A DNA stretch of 64,000 bases from Cyprinodon diabolis. Lineage: Eukaryota > Chordata > Actinopteri > Cyprinodontiformes > Cyprinodontidae. This document shows, piece by piece, positions 29,610 to 43,600 of this stretch. The first letter of the stretch is position 1. Every line of letters begins with the position of its first letter. The notes below the pieces were generated by a model. The model searched no databases and was not told the DNA's origin. It was given only the letters and a program-made list of their open reading frames with translations. Made by a program: the position numbers and the translations under genes. Location of the stretch: positions 372,001-436,000 of the forward strand of contig CM060066.1 in assembly GCA_030533445.1 (NCBI GenBank), written 5' to 3'.

Positions 29610-30250
29610 ACCTCTTCCCTACACCTTTCTGCAGGTCTGAGAGCTGACTAACCTCTCTTCATGTTGCCTTGATCTTGGCTTCCAGCCTTCTCCTCCATGG
29701 GGGCTCTGCTTTGTGGCCTGTGGTGTTTATCTTATAGCCAAGCATCTCTAGGATCACTGTAGCTGTGGCGTAGGTCAGCTCGTTGGTCTCAGTTATGTCT
29801 TTAGTAGGGATAGTATGTAGTGCTGCATTTACATCTTCTAGAAGATGATCAGCCGCCGTAGGTCAGCCGCCCTTACGTTTAGTGGGCTTGTTGTTGTTGG
29901 GGCTGGGGACCCAATCTCTGTGTGTTGGGATGATGATATTTCCCTACTGACCTGTTGTCCTGACTCCTCCTTACTGCAGCATGTCAGTTGTACCTCATCA
30001 ATTTCTAGTTGTGATAGGAGCTGCCGTTTGCGGATGTTAGAACACTGAGTTAGTAGTTGTTTCTTTGTCAGTGTGGATGATGGTTGTTGGAGCTGCCATA
30101 ATTCCCATAGTCTCTGCATGTAACCTCTCTCACTGGGGACGCTTGTATAATAGCATTTCATCAGTACCAAGTTTTCTGCTCTAGTCCATCTATGTCTTGT
30201 TCCAGTAGCCAATTTGTCATCAAGTTGCCCTGGTTCCCTAGCAACTGACG
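29610..30250 (-). pseudogene. R4/Dong-like LINE, N-terminal piece
   Basis: The minus strand encodes [38 protein letters not shown] and onward to RRLEAKIKATWREVSQLSDL. It appears to be the N-terminal part of the element whose downstream part is 26950-27640. An L2 element and the GATG arrays now separate the pieces by about 2 kb. Confidence 0.65.
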
Positions 30251-30251
30251 C

Positions 30252-30855
30252 GGACGATGGATGGATGGATGGATGGATGATGGATGGATGGATGATGGAT
30301 GATGGATGATGGATGGATGGATGGATGATGGATGGATGGATGGATGGATGGATGATGGATGGATGGATGGATGGATGGATGGATGGATGGATGGATGATG
30401 GATGGATGGATGGATGGATGATGGATGGATGGATGGATGGATGATGGATGGATGGATGGATGGATGGATGGATGGATGGATGGATGGATGATGGATGGAT
30501 GGATGGATGGATGGATGGATGGATGGATGGATGGATGGATGGATGGATGATGGATGGATGGATGGATGGATGGATGGATGGATGGATGGATAATGGATGG
30601 ATGGATGGATGATGGATGGATGATGGATGGATGGATGATGGATGGATGGATGGATGGATGGATGGATGGATGATGGATGGATGGATGGATGGATGGATGG
30701 ATGATGGATGGATGGATGATGGATGGATGGATGATGGATGGATGATGGATGGATGGATGATGGATGGATGGATGGATGGATGGATGGATGGATGGATGGA
30801 TGGATGGATGATGGATGGATGGATGATGGATGGATGGATGATGGATGGATGGATC
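30252..30855 (+). repeat. GATG/GGAT tetranucleotide array, second copy
   Basis: A 0.6-kb imperfect (ATGG)n array of the same type as 28579-28830. It directly follows the R4-like N-terminal piece. Confidence 0.95.
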
Positions 30856-31360
30856 GACTCCATCTATGATTCCAGAGGTCAGGAAGCCAACTATCTGACA
30901 CTAAGGGGTTAAAAATGATGTCATGTTTCAATCATTGCCAGGAGTTTTGCTGGTTTGGACTAAAACAACATGACTGGATTCAACAATAACGCAAAACTGA
31001 TTTTTATTTCTTCTTTCCTGCCAGAAGTAAAGAAGTCAAAGAAAGTTTCTGTTCTGTCATGAAATGTTTTAGAGAGCAGCAAACACCAAATGTGGTCAAT
31101 TCGCTGCCCTAAATAAAAGAAACGGGGCCATCCAGCGCCATATTTAGGCTTTTCCTATAATTCCTGCTAACTGGTTAGAGCTAAGATCCAGTTGTTTCCA
31201 GTAGGCGACCAGTTCCAGCATTAGAATATTCTTCAGGGCGAACGGACGCCTCTTCTTCCCCTCTCAGCAAAATAGTTTTAGATTTTTAGAACTTTGACTC
31301 CAGGTTTTAAACCGTGAACTTAATATTTCTATTTTTAAGTTCACAATAAAGATTTCCTCA
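30856..31360. repeat. Local duplication, copy 2
   Basis: Near-identical partner of 28831-29335. Differences are few by eye, so the duplication is recent relative to the LINE remnants. Confidence 0.9.
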
Positions 31361-31617
31361 GCAGATGGCCGCTCACACTGAGCCTGGTTCTGCTGGAGGT
31401 TTCTTCCTGTTCAATGGGAGTTTTTCCTCTCCACTGTCGCTACAAGCATGCTTAGTGTGAGGGATGGCTGAAGAGTCAATGAGTCGATGCAATCAGCTGG
31501 TTTTCCTTAGATAGAAAACTTTGAATCAATCTGACTGGATGATCTGGTGAACTGGAAAGTGACCTGAGATGACATGATGTGAATTGGAGCTATAGAAATA
31601 AACTGAATAGAATTGAG
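31357..31617 (+). mobile_element. L2-type LINE 3' tail
   Basis: The same tail as at 29332-29605, ending in AATAAACTGAATAGAATTGAG. It lies about 750 bp upstream of the adap2 start codon. Confidence 0.75.
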
Positions 31618-32369
31618 TTTTCAATGAGGCTCACCTCCTAAATGTGTTTAGAAGAAACAGTAAAGTTACTAAAAGGTTAAACCTATTCAGGGATGAGAAA
31701 GACAACATCTCTGCTTTTCTCAGTTTAGTGGCTTTAAAATGAAACTCTTAAACTTTTATGTTCACTTTCTGCTTATGTTCACTTTCTATCGGCTGCTTCC
31801 TTATTCTCTATAGTTTATTGTCCAAGTCTGTCCAAACCTTTCCTCCCTTTGTCCTCGTGAACAATCCCTCCCCAGCTTCACCCTCAGTGCTAAAGGTGCT
31901 ACTCTGGAACCTGCAGGTTCACGTCTTGCTCCACCAAACATCCAAACCTCTTCTTGGATGAAAATCAATGAATCTCTTAAACATTATCTCTGATCAAGCA
32001 AAGTTTGGACAAACAGTCTGTATCCGTCAGCCGGCAGCTTCTCCAACTGTTATAGAGTAACAGAGTGACTGATAAGGACTCCCCCATTCCAGTCAAACTC
32101 CAACCTTTTATATGAGCCAGAGAGCTGATACGGTCAGTCAATCACTGTGAGGCCGACTGACGTTTCTTTCACTTCCTTTCTCGGTTATTTCTGGATGTCT
32201 GTGTTTTGTATGCAGAACAATTAACTTCATGATGCTGCCCTGCTAAGAGGAAATACCGGCCCAGTGAGAAGAAGCAGCGTTTTCTAGCTGCCGCCGAGCA
32301 GAGCTGGAGCCAGCATGGAGTTGATACCTAGTAGCTGAATCTGCTTGTAGAAACAGGCAGCTTTCCTCT
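31618..32369 (+). other. adap2 upstream region
   Basis: Unique sequence directly before the adap2 start codon. It should hold the promoter and 5' UTR, but I see no convincing TATA box or CpG-dense core. Confidence 0.4.
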
Positions 32370-35300
32370 ATGGCCAGTCAGGGAAGAAACAACCGAATCC
32401 TGCTGGATCTGGTGCAGCAGGCGGGAAACGACCTGTGTGCTGACTGTGCTGCTCCTGGTGAGTACGCCCTCAGCTTCAGGGGAAAAATCTGGACTTTTTA
32501 AAACCTTTATTTCTTTAATTCCTTGTTTCGGTGCTCTCATTTAAAAACAGTAAAGAGCAGCTAGAAGCAAATGTTTAAAAACCCAGATTCTATTGCTTTG
32601 GTCCCGTTTGAGTGTGAAGCTGTATTTAGGGAAGCAGTGACTCTATGTAGCTGCGTTATGACCTAATTGTTCCTCTTAGAGCGATCAGCCAACCCTTTGA
32701 AAGGAAGCCTCAGCCACGCTACCTGTAAAACAGAAAATGATCTGTTTTTTTTCCTTTCATTCTTCCCACATGTTTGTTCGCCCTAGCAGAGCCTGACTGG
32801 GCCTCGTACACGCTTGGCGTGTTTGTGTGCCTGAACTGTTCTGGGATGCACCGCAACCTGCCCTCAGTCAGCAGAGTGAAATCCATACGCCTGGACTACT
32901 GGGAAGACTCTTTAGTTCAGGTAGAGATGGGAAATTTGCTTAATTTCTCATTGATTCAAATGATGCTTCCTTGTTTGTTTGTTGTTTCAGTTTGCATGCA
33001 ACACATTTTCATTAAACGAAACTCTCTGATTTGTTGCATCGACTGTAGAATTATTTGCTTCATATTTGGCCTAAAAGTCTTAACATAAAGTGATCTGTTG
33101 TAGATTTAATTTTTTCACAGCTGGAAGAATATTTTTGAAGAACCTCGGTTTGCTTATTATCACACTCCTTTACTAACCCCTGTGTGCATCATGCAACGAA
33201 AATATGTAACGTCTGAAAGTGTCAGGCTCATAACATAAGGACCCAGTCTTCAAGGCAGAGACACGGGTTTAACAAAACGTTTATTTAAAATGAAACTGCA
33301 GAGAACAGTGAGGTCTAAGGCAGGAACCTCTGCGGGGGGAAAACACAGGTTAGTGACCACGTCTATCTGGCGGTGGATGCTAATGAACGTGGGAGTCACT
33401 AACCTGGTTTTAAAGTTCAGTCCGAGCCCAGAGGACGAGGTTGGTTCCATCCGGTTGGCTGCCAACAAGACACGGCGAGCGCCGCCCAGAGAGTCCCAGA
33501 AGATGAAGTCCCGAAGGAAGGAGGACAGGGAGGAGATCAGAACCGAGCAGACGAGCGAAGGCAGGATTATCCAGAGGGGGAAGTCAAAGCCGGTGTCGAG
33601 GATGTGCTCAGAAGTCAGAACCAGGAGATCGGAGATCCGAAGAGGTGCTGAAGGGAAATCCAGGACGGTGTCAGGAATCAAGTCCAGGTTCAGTCAACAG
33701 GCAGAATCAGGCAGGATTCAGAAGACAGGTCAGGCAAACAGATCAGAACAGGAACAGGCAGGATCCGAGGTCTAAAGGCAGAATGGGTCAGCATCAGGCA
33801 ATCAGAAACACTCAGCTACGATAGAGAACTCTCACCAAAGGCTCGAATATTCTGGCACTGATGACTGGTTGAAGGTTGGTTAAATAGAGACTGAAGCAGG
33901 TGGATCAGATGAGCGATGATGAGAAACAGGGCGGAGTTAGATAGGTGAATGAAATTAGTAATAAGCCAGTCATCAGCGCCAAAATCATGACAGAAAGATG
34001 TTTGTCGCGGTGCAACGCCGCAGCGATTAATGTAACAACTGGAGGGTTTCTAAATGAAGGAAAGAAAACCGTAGAAATGTGACGATATCAGCGTTCAAAA
34101 GGAACCCCAATGAGCTGCTTGAGTAGAGGGAGTTTTAAATGACCAAGGAACAAAAAAATAAATAAAAAAGGTGGTGTAATAATTTTTTCCATGACTTTAA
34201 GTAAACGTGTATGGTACTCTTATTTTGAAGTTAAAGGGAAGTAGTTGCTCAGTTGCATTGGTGTGTGGATAGAGTTGGCCCTGAGTTTAAAAACTTTTAA
34301 CAGAAATAAAGGCACTGTTGCTGATAGATTTGGTCTGAAGAAACAGAGAACTGTTTCCAGATGCTAATAAAATCCCACAATGCAGTTCGGTTGTTACGCC
34401 GTTCAAGCCCTAAAATAAGCTGTACTAACTGAACTTGTCATTGACTCTTTATAAAGACAGTAGTGAGATAAACTTGGATCTCCTTTGTAGCTTCAGTTAG
34501 CTTCCTGCTACAGTCTTCAATGGAAATCATATTAATGAAGTCTTTATTGCATCTATCTGGTTCCAAAGTTTTCCCTGCAGCACTGCTAAGATCTGATCCA
34601 GTTAGCTTTGGTGATCCTGCTAGTATCACCTTAGCTAGTCAGCTAGCGGCTGCTCATCTAAGATTTATTAAATGGTCAAATGAAATCCAGACCACATTAA
34701 AAACACCAAATACCAATAACTTAAAACTGATTCCAATTTACTTCTATCTGCTCACTGCAGAGGACCCCAGCCTCCTCAGGAGGTGGAGGGAGGCTCTGGC
34801 CCTTCTTCTACAGGGCGTCCGTCTGTGTTATGAGTCCAGTTTATTATTGACGTGAACACCCAGGGATTAGAAACTCTCCACAGTTTCTATGTCCTGGATG
34901 TTAATTGGGAAGTGAGGTGGTGGTCTTCTCCTCAAGTCCATCACCATCTCCTTGGTCTTACTGGTGTTCAGACACAGGTGGTTCTTCATGATGACCGATC
35001 GACACTCCAGCTCCTTCCCTCAGAATCACAGCCAACAACGGCCGAGTCATCGGAGAACTTCTGGAGATGGCAGCTGTCCGTGTTTGAGGTGAAGTCCGAG
35101 GTGTAAAGGGCAAAGAGGAACACAGACAGAACGGGTCCCTGGGGGCCCCCGGTACTGCAGACCTCTGACTGACAGCAGTGCAGCAACTTGTACTGAGGGC
35201 GTTCAGTGAGGTAGTTGATGGTCCAGGCAGCCAGATGTCTGTCCGCTCCAGTGTCCTCCGGCTTCCCCCTCAGCAGCTCAAGTCTGATGGAAAAGTCAAA

Positions 35301-38300
35301 GAACATGACTCACTGCGCTCCCGGTGGTTTCCAGGTGGGTGAGCGCCGGCTGCAGCAGGTAGATGATGGCTTCCCCCACTCTGATGGCAGGTCGGTAAGC
35401 AAACTGCAGTGGGTCAAGGGTGGGGCTCCCCACGGTGCGCAGGTGGGCTAGGATGAGGCCCCCAATGGTCTTCATCAGGTGGGGGATCAGGGTGACTGGT
35501 CTAAACTGGGCCTGTTCCTTGGTGTTTGGCGTTTTGGGAACCGGTGCCACACAGGAGGTCTTCCCCCTTACACTCTCCAGTTACACTCCTGTTATGTTTG
35601 TAGTTTTATATTTTTTCTTTTATGCTACTTTGATTGGGTTACATTTTTAGTGAGACTAATGTAACTACTTGTTATTCTGACTCTTGTTGTAAAAATCGAT
35701 TTTTAGAGGCCTTTATGTTGACATCCAGCTATACAGGAAGTTGTTAGAGGATGACAGGCCTGGTAGACTGCCATCTAACTTTGGATATTCCAGCTCTGAC
35801 AGTAGATCTGCTAGGTCACGCAGCTTCCATGGATCGTTGGATGAAACCTTGGGAAACTTTTCCACCTTTGAGAAAAGCGCATGCTCTATAGCTTCAGGTG
35901 AGCCATATGTCTCCTCGAGCCGTTCCCAGGCTAATGACAATCCGGCTGGTGGGTGTCGGATGTTAACGGATGTTAATAGTGGAGAAATTGCCTCACAACA
36001 TACAAGAGAAGTGGATATCACATGGCTCAAAATACTAACGCACCCATGTTGTCAGCTTTCCACCGTTCTCTGTGTTTGTGAAGTTTGTTCTCACAGAGGC
36101 TAAAGCACGCACAGACCCCAGCTTTAGTCTCTTTGCTTCTTCGTCTACACCTGCAAATTTGAAAAAGAGCTATTCAGACTGGTCAGCCAAAACACCTGTG
36201 GCGGTCCACAAGACTCAAGTCTCTTCTACTGGAGAGTCAACCAGTGAGAACGAGAGCAGTGCAGTGAACCCAAGCAAACAGTGCCCGATCCATCAAAAGC
36301 CTCATCCGCTCAAAAAGTGTCGCGGGTTCAGACTGAAGACAATGGACAACGCAACACCTGGCTAGAGATTGTACAGCTGAAATTAAATGTACCGAATGTG
36401 AGAGTGATGCTCATGTATCAGCAGTCCACCCTGGTCCTGCCCCTTGGTCATCCAAAGCGTCTCTTCCCCCAGCAAACCATGGCGGGAGGGTGACAAAGCG
36501 GACAGCCAAGAGGTAACTTCAAAGTGTACACAGGTGTGTGGAGAAGGAGTAAGCCCACGAGCATGTTCCAAAATCAGCCTAGTCAATGTGTACCCCACTG
36601 GATGCCAAGAACAGTCCAAGACAATGTACGTCATTTTTGACGATCAGAGCAATCGCTCTCTTGCTCGCTCCAAGTTCTTTGACATCTTTCGGATCAAGGG
36701 ATCATTGCATGCATACACATTAAAGACGTGCAGGGCTAACAGAGATGTCAGGAAGAATGGCTTCTGGGTTCATCATAGAGTCAGCAGACAAGAAGCTGTG
36801 TCTTTCCCTACCTACTCTCCTTGAGTGTGACCAGCTCCCCAGCAACCGCTCTGAAATACCTACACCAGAAACTGCACGCCACCAGACTCACCTAAAGTCT
36901 ATTGCAGATGAAATCCCACCTCTGGATTCCAATGCCGACATCCTCCTGTTGTTAGGCCGAGACATCCTTAGGGTGCACAAAGTCAGGGACCAGATCATTG
37001 GTGTGGGCAACTCTCCATTTGCACAGAAGCTGGATTTGAGGTGGGTAATTGTTGGAAACGTTTGCCTTGGATCCACCCACAGACCTCTTGAGGTGAAGAG
37101 CTTCAAGACCACAGTGTTGGAAAATGGTCGTACAAGCTGTCTTCAGCCTTGCAGTGGTCAGATGAAGGTGAAAGAAACCTTTGCAGAGAAGCCCAATAGT
37201 CGTCATCAGCCAATGCTTAGCCGAGTGCACAGTACGATGACACCTCTCAATAGTGAGAGTCTGGGTCAAGGAATCTTCAATTGCACCTCAGATGACCACA
37301 AACTCGGACCCTCAGTTGAAGACATTAATTTCCTGCGAATCATGGGTGAGGAGTTCCATCAAGATGAAGCCAACAACTGGGTTGGTCCCCTACCTTTCCA
37401 GTCACCAAGAAGGCGGCTACCCAACAACAGACAGCTCGCCTATGACCGGCTCATGTCCCTACAACGGTCATTGGACAAGAAGCCTGCTATCAAGACGCAC
37501 TTCTTGGACTTCATGGAGAATATGCTCAAACGACAACATGCAGAGATTGCACCACCACTCCAAAGAAACAAAGAGTGCTGGTACCTACCTCTATTCGGTG
37601 TCTACCATCCGAAGAAACCGGACAAGATCCGCATCGTCTTCGATTCCAGTGCAGCCTATGACGGAGTGTCACTTAACGACGTCCTCATTACAGGCCCCGA
37701 CCTCAATAACAGCTTGGTGGGCGTCCTCATGAGGTTCAGGAAAGAAGCAGTGTCTGTCACAGCTGACATTGAGCATATGTTTTATTGTTTTGTGGTGAAG
37801 GAGGACCACAGAGACTTCCTTCGCTTTCTGTGGTACCAGAACAATGACATGGCAAATGAAGTCATTGAATATCGGATGAGAGTCCACACCTTCGGAAACA
37901 GTCCCTCACCCGCCGTCGCCATATACGGCTTACGAAGGGCTGCTGAAGAAGGGGAAGCAGAGTTTGGTCCTACAGTGCGAAAATTTGTTGAACGTGAGTT
38001 TTACGTAGATGATGGGCTGAAATCATTCAGCACCGAAGATGAAGCCATCTGTGTTGTAAAGCAAACTCAACAAATGCTTGCAGCTTCTAACATCAGGTTA
38101 CACAAGCTCACTTCCAATCGGCCTGCAGTCCTCAAAGCCTTTCCGCCTAATGATCTTGCTCAAAATATGGAAGATTTGGATCTCTGTGCAGATGACCTGC
38201 CTATTCAACGCAGTCTGGGATTATCCTGGAACATCATGATGGACACGTTCACTTTCCGAATCACTTCTGAACAGAAACCCTTTACACGAAGGGGGGTGCT

Positions 38301-40576
38301 GTCGACTGTGAACAGTGTCTATGATCCGCTGGGGTTCCTGGCCCCAGTCACCATTTAGGGTAGACTGCTCTTGAGAGAGCTCACCATACTGGCATTCGAC
38401 TGGGACTCACCCCTTTCACAGAACATGGAAGCCGAGTGGAGGAAATGGAGAGACTCTTTGCAAGACCTAGAGGAACTTCAGATCCCACGTGTCTACACAC
38501 CCATTTCTACATCAGGGGCTCAGCGAAAGGAGCTTTGTGTGTTTGCTGATGCATCAGTGAAAGCTGTGGCTGCAGTGGCATACATCAGAGTCTCATCTCA
38601 AGAGGGGCATGTAGAGACTGGTTTTGTGTATGGGAAAGCGAAGTTGGCGCCTCGACCTGATTCGACGATTCCGAGGCTGGAACTCTGCGCAGCAGTGCTT
38701 GCCGTGGAGTTGGCAGAAATGATAACTTCAGAGATGGATGAAGCATTTGACAACATAGTATACTACACTGACAGCAAGGTAGTGTTAGGGTACCTCCACA
38801 ACCAAGCACGGAGGTTCTATGTCTATGTGCACAACAGAGTCCAACACATACAGCACTCACCATGCTCTGGACAGTGGAGATACGTACCTTCGGACTTGAA
38901 TCCAGCTGACTGCGGCTCTTGCTCTGTGCCAGCGGCTCTTCTCAGCAGCACAACATGGCTTAAAGGACCAGCCTTTCTCACCAAGCCATCTCTGTACTTC
39001 TCTGATTCTAAAGAGACATACGACCTTGTCGATCCTGCGGCAGACTCTGAAATACGTCCCCAGGTGACAGCAAACATTGTACACATCCCTGAAGATATTG
39101 TTCAGCCCAAACGTTTTGAGCGCTTCTCCAAGTTAAGCACTCTAATCAGAACAATAGCGCACTTGATCCACATTGCTCGCACCTTTTCTCACTCTACTTC
39201 CACTAGCAGCTGCAGAGGTTGGCACATCTGCGAACCCTCAGTGGAAGAGATGGCACGAGCCAAAGTGTGCATATTGAAGAGTGTTCAGAAAGAGTGCTAT
39301 GAAGAAGAGATCAAATGCATTCAAGAGGGCTTAAACATTGCCTCTTCAAGCAGCCTGTATAAACTGAATCCGATTCTTGACTCCGATGTCCTGTTGAGAG
39401 TTGGAGGCCGTATAAAGCACTCAGGCCTACAGTTGAATGACATCAATCCCATCATTGTCCCCGGCCGTCATCACCTGGCAGTGCTTCTCATACGCCACTA
39501 CCATGAAGCGGTGAAACACCAGGGCAGACACTTTACAGAAGGTGCCATCAGGTCAGCAGGCTTCTGGATAGTTGGTGCAAAACGAAGCATTACCAGTCTT
39601 CTGTTCAAGTGTGTGACATGCAAGAAGCTGCGGGGAAAAACAGAACACCAACAAATGGGAGACTTACCAGCGGAGCGGCTACAGGTAGCGCCCCCCTTCA
39701 CATATGTCGGTGTTGACGTATTCGGGCCTTGGGAGGTTACTTCACGCCGTACTAGAGGAGGACATGCCAATTCCAAGAGATGGGCAGTGATGTTTCATGC
39801 ATGTGTACGCGAGCAGTGCACATCGAGTTGATAGAGACTATGACTGCCAGTAGTTTCATCAACGCTTTGAGACATCTCTTTGCCATCCGAGGTCCTGCTC
39901 GGCAAATTCGTTCTGACTGCGGGACGAACTTTGTAGATGCTTCACGAGAACTGCAAATGTCCAGCACTGCTTCATGCTCAGATAGCATAGAGAGATACCT
40001 CAGTGACCAGAAATGCACCTGGGTGTTCAATCCACCCCATTCATCCCATATGGGCGAGCCTGGGAGCGGATGATTGGGATTGCCAGGCGCATCCTTGACT
40101 GTGTGCTACAAGAGCAAAGAACACAGTTGACACATGAGGTCTTGTCTACCCTTATGGCCGAGGTAGCTGCAGTGATGAACAGTGTTGGGCACGTTACTTT
40201 GAAAAAGTAATTAGTTATAGTTACTAGTTACTTCTCCCAAAAAGTAACTGAGTTACTAACTGAGTTACTCCACAATAAAAGTAATTAGTTACTAGTAAAA
40301 GTAACTATTGCGTTACTTTTGCGTTTCTCGCCCCGTAACCCTCACCACCCAGCCCCCACCTTCTTGCGGTGTGTTTCCAAAGCCAGCTGAATAGGGAGGA
40401 CGACAAAGACAAGAACTTGCAGAGAGTTTTGCATTTATTGCAACTCAACGTAAATAACATCAGGGGGGAACGCCATGTGAAGTTTTTTAACAGGGCATTC
40501 AGATCTGGTGAAATTAATAACTGGGGATGTCTAATTCTGAAATCCTGTGTGTTTGGGTTGTTATAGATGCTGCAAC

Positions 40577-40641
<65 letters not shown>

Positions 40642-43600
40642 GATGTATACTCTGTGTGTGACATAAAATATGGATCTCCATCCCTGCCACAAAGGCCATC
40701 AAATAATGTTTAAAATAAAAAAATACAGTAGGTTGAGAAGGCAGAGTATCCATCCATCCATCCATCCATCCATCCATCCATCCATCCATCCATCCATCCA
40801 TCCATCCAGATTTCTCCCTATCATTTGATTGTTCACGCTCTCCATAGTTCTCCTGTGGCGCGAGCACAGGGCGACTGTTGCGCGCCTTTAGCAAGCATGC
40901 GCGTTTCCTGTCGCTTGCGCGGTGAATCGTGCCGCCTGCGCTGTGCGGAGATGCAGAGGAAACCGTATGTGATGGGGAAACGCAGCTCGACGTAACACCG
41001 GTATTTCCATGTGGAAAACGCTGTTTGCTGCTGGATCCTCCTCACTCTCCATCTCTCTGTGTGTGCTGTACGTTAACACCCGCCAGCGGAAACACCCACC
41101 TTCCCAACTGACAGACGGAATCTCACTATACATCAGCCATTCTCATCCTCCCCTCTCTCATGACAAGGCGCGCACCTCTGGATGACCTAAAAAATAATCT
41201 TTAATATCTCTTAAACAAAAGTAGCACAAACAATATTTTTTTCTGCACAAATCTGCACTAACGTTGCACTAACCATTCAGTCTATTTGCAGAGTTTTTTG
41301 ACGTGGGTGGGGTGTCAGCTTCACGCAGCTGCGCACGAGTCCTATCATGAAAAAAGGTTCATTGTGCGACCTGAGTAACGCGCAGTAACGGGGTGTCTGC
41401 AATGGTAACTGCGTTATAGTTACAGTCAAAGTAATTAGTTAGATTACTCGTTACTAAAACAAGGTAACGGCGTTAGTAACGCCGTTACTTTCAACGCCGT
41501 TAGTCCCATCACTGGTGATGAATGCTCGGCCACTCATCCCAGTATCATCAGACCCAGAGTCAACTTTGATCCTCACTCCATCCATGCTCCTGACCTTGAA
41601 GACGGGGTTGGCGCCTCCTCCTCCTGGCAACTTTGAGGGTGGGGCCAGGTACAAGGAAGAATGGAAGAGAGTCCAAAATCTGGCTGACATCTTCTGGGGC
41701 AAGTGGAGGCGCGAGTACCTTCACACGTTGCAGCTCAGACAAAAGTGGCAGGACAAGAAGGCCAGCTTGAAATGTGGAGACGTAGTTCTACTCAAAGATT
41801 CTCAATCCAAGAGAAATGAGTGGCCCATCGCTATCATCACAAAGACTTTCCCAGGGCAAGATGGACTAGTCCGGAAGATCGAGATGACTACTACAAAGGA
41901 TGGAGAAAAAAAGACTTTCTCTCGTCCTGTCACAGAAGTAGTCCTGCTTCTGTCTGATGAACGCACCAGCAATGTAGATAATTAAGCGTGGGTTCTTATA
42001 GATCCCAGGCGGGGAGTTTTATGTTTGTAGTTTTATATTTTTTCTTTTATGCTACTTTGATTGGGTTACATTTTTAGTAAGACTAATGTAACTACTTGTT
42101 ATTCTGACTCTTGTTGTAAAAATCGATTTTTAGAGGCCTTTATTTTGACATCCAGCTAGACAGGAAGTTGTTAGAGGATGTGTTACAGGAGTCAGTTTGA
42201 GCCTGTCTGCAGCAGAGACAGCTGCCTTCATCTTCCACTCTTAATGGGTTACAGTTTGTTTCCATGCTTGTTCAAGCAACGTCTGCAAATATTTTGTTTT
42301 AGAATCTGACAAATTTCAAGTAACTTTCATGGTATTTCATATGTTGGTGTTAAAAATGCCATAACAAATGCATAGTGGAGTTCAGCTAAATTGTAATTCA
42401 TGTGTATTCATGTACAATTCTTGACATATATTTTGTATATGTTTGTATTTCAGTTTCACAAAGTAAAGATTCAGTAAATTTACAACAAAGAATCTGCTTT
42501 TGTGGAGTTGCTGAGTATCTGTTTAGCTGCTTGGATAGCTAACTCTTAGCGAGGCCAAGACAACTCCCTTTGGACCATCTTAGCAAATGATTTACAATTA
42601 CAGCTAAAAAAGAGAAAAGGCTTTACCTGTTTAAAGATGATAAAATAGTGTCTTTAATAACTGATGAAGAACAAAATAGAGAAATGTGAGACTGCATAAC
42701 GGTTCAAACTCTATAACCAGCTGTGATGCACGGAGATGAAAGGCTGATTATTTTGGGGGGAAAAAACAATACGTTTCATATTTATTCATTTCTTTGAATT
42801 AGATCTAAACATCTGTTCTTCAGTAAAACCTGAGTCTGTCTGCTGAACTTTAGCTGAATGTTTGAACTTTAGCTTTGAAACCTGCAGGAACCCTGAAAAA
42901 GGAAAAGCCTGAGGTGATGCATGTCTCAGACGCTGAACCGCGTCCGGCCTGGACCCAAGTAGCAGGTTACCATGGTAGCACTTTAGGACCGCAAAGTAGT
43001 TCTTGATAAATACTGAAACATTTTTGAAGTTCTAACATTTGACCCGAAACTGTACTTCTCCTTTCAGGTGAGACATTTTACCGTCCAGGATTTCAGCTAA
43101 TTGGAAATAAGTGATAGTCCCCCCCTAACCTGCAGCAACTATTCAATAAACACAGATTTCTAAAAGTTTGGTTTAAAAATGGGAAGGAAGCTGAAAAACA
43201 TGTGCTGTCCTCCTAAAACCCGTCATTCTGTGGTTTCAGTTCATGCAACAGATGGGAAATACTGCTGCCAAAGCTGTTTTTGAGAAGTGTGTCCCGTCCT
43301 TCTATTACAGGCCGCGGCGTCACGACTGCATGTGAGTTTTTATTTGACCTTTTTTTTCTCACTTGCACCTCACACTGGAAAAATGATCTAGAAAAAAGTA
43401 AACATTTCTTAAATTAAGCGTATTTACCCTTAATGTGAGCTGGCAGATAAGATGATTTTTGCAATTGTTTTTTCCTAATTTAATTGTAAATTGTCTTGTT
43501 CCATTCAAAGCGTCTCACTTACCTCCTCAATTCAATAAAAATGAACTAATTTTAAGAAAACATTACTTGCTTAGATTTACATTTGTTGCAATGGTTAGGG

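Larger units (their letters stand above)
35590..42562 (+). mobile_element. BEL/Pao LTR retrotransposon, rearranged, with nested hAT
   Basis: The element is bounded by a 5-bp direct repeat ACTCC (35585-35589 and 42563-42567). The right LTR spans 42017-42562. The left LTR starts TGTTATG at 35590 but retains only about 166 bp. The first 40 bases or so of each are nearly identical, and the similarity continues to about 35755/42180. After the left LTR fragment a gag segment lies inverted. The plus-strand pol follows, and a hAT element interrupts the integrase. It sits in adap2 intron 2. Confidence 0.88.

Noticed and set aside
39752..40030. Minus-strand frames opposite BEL/Pao integrase
   Set aside because: Shadows of the plus-strand integrase coding sequence.
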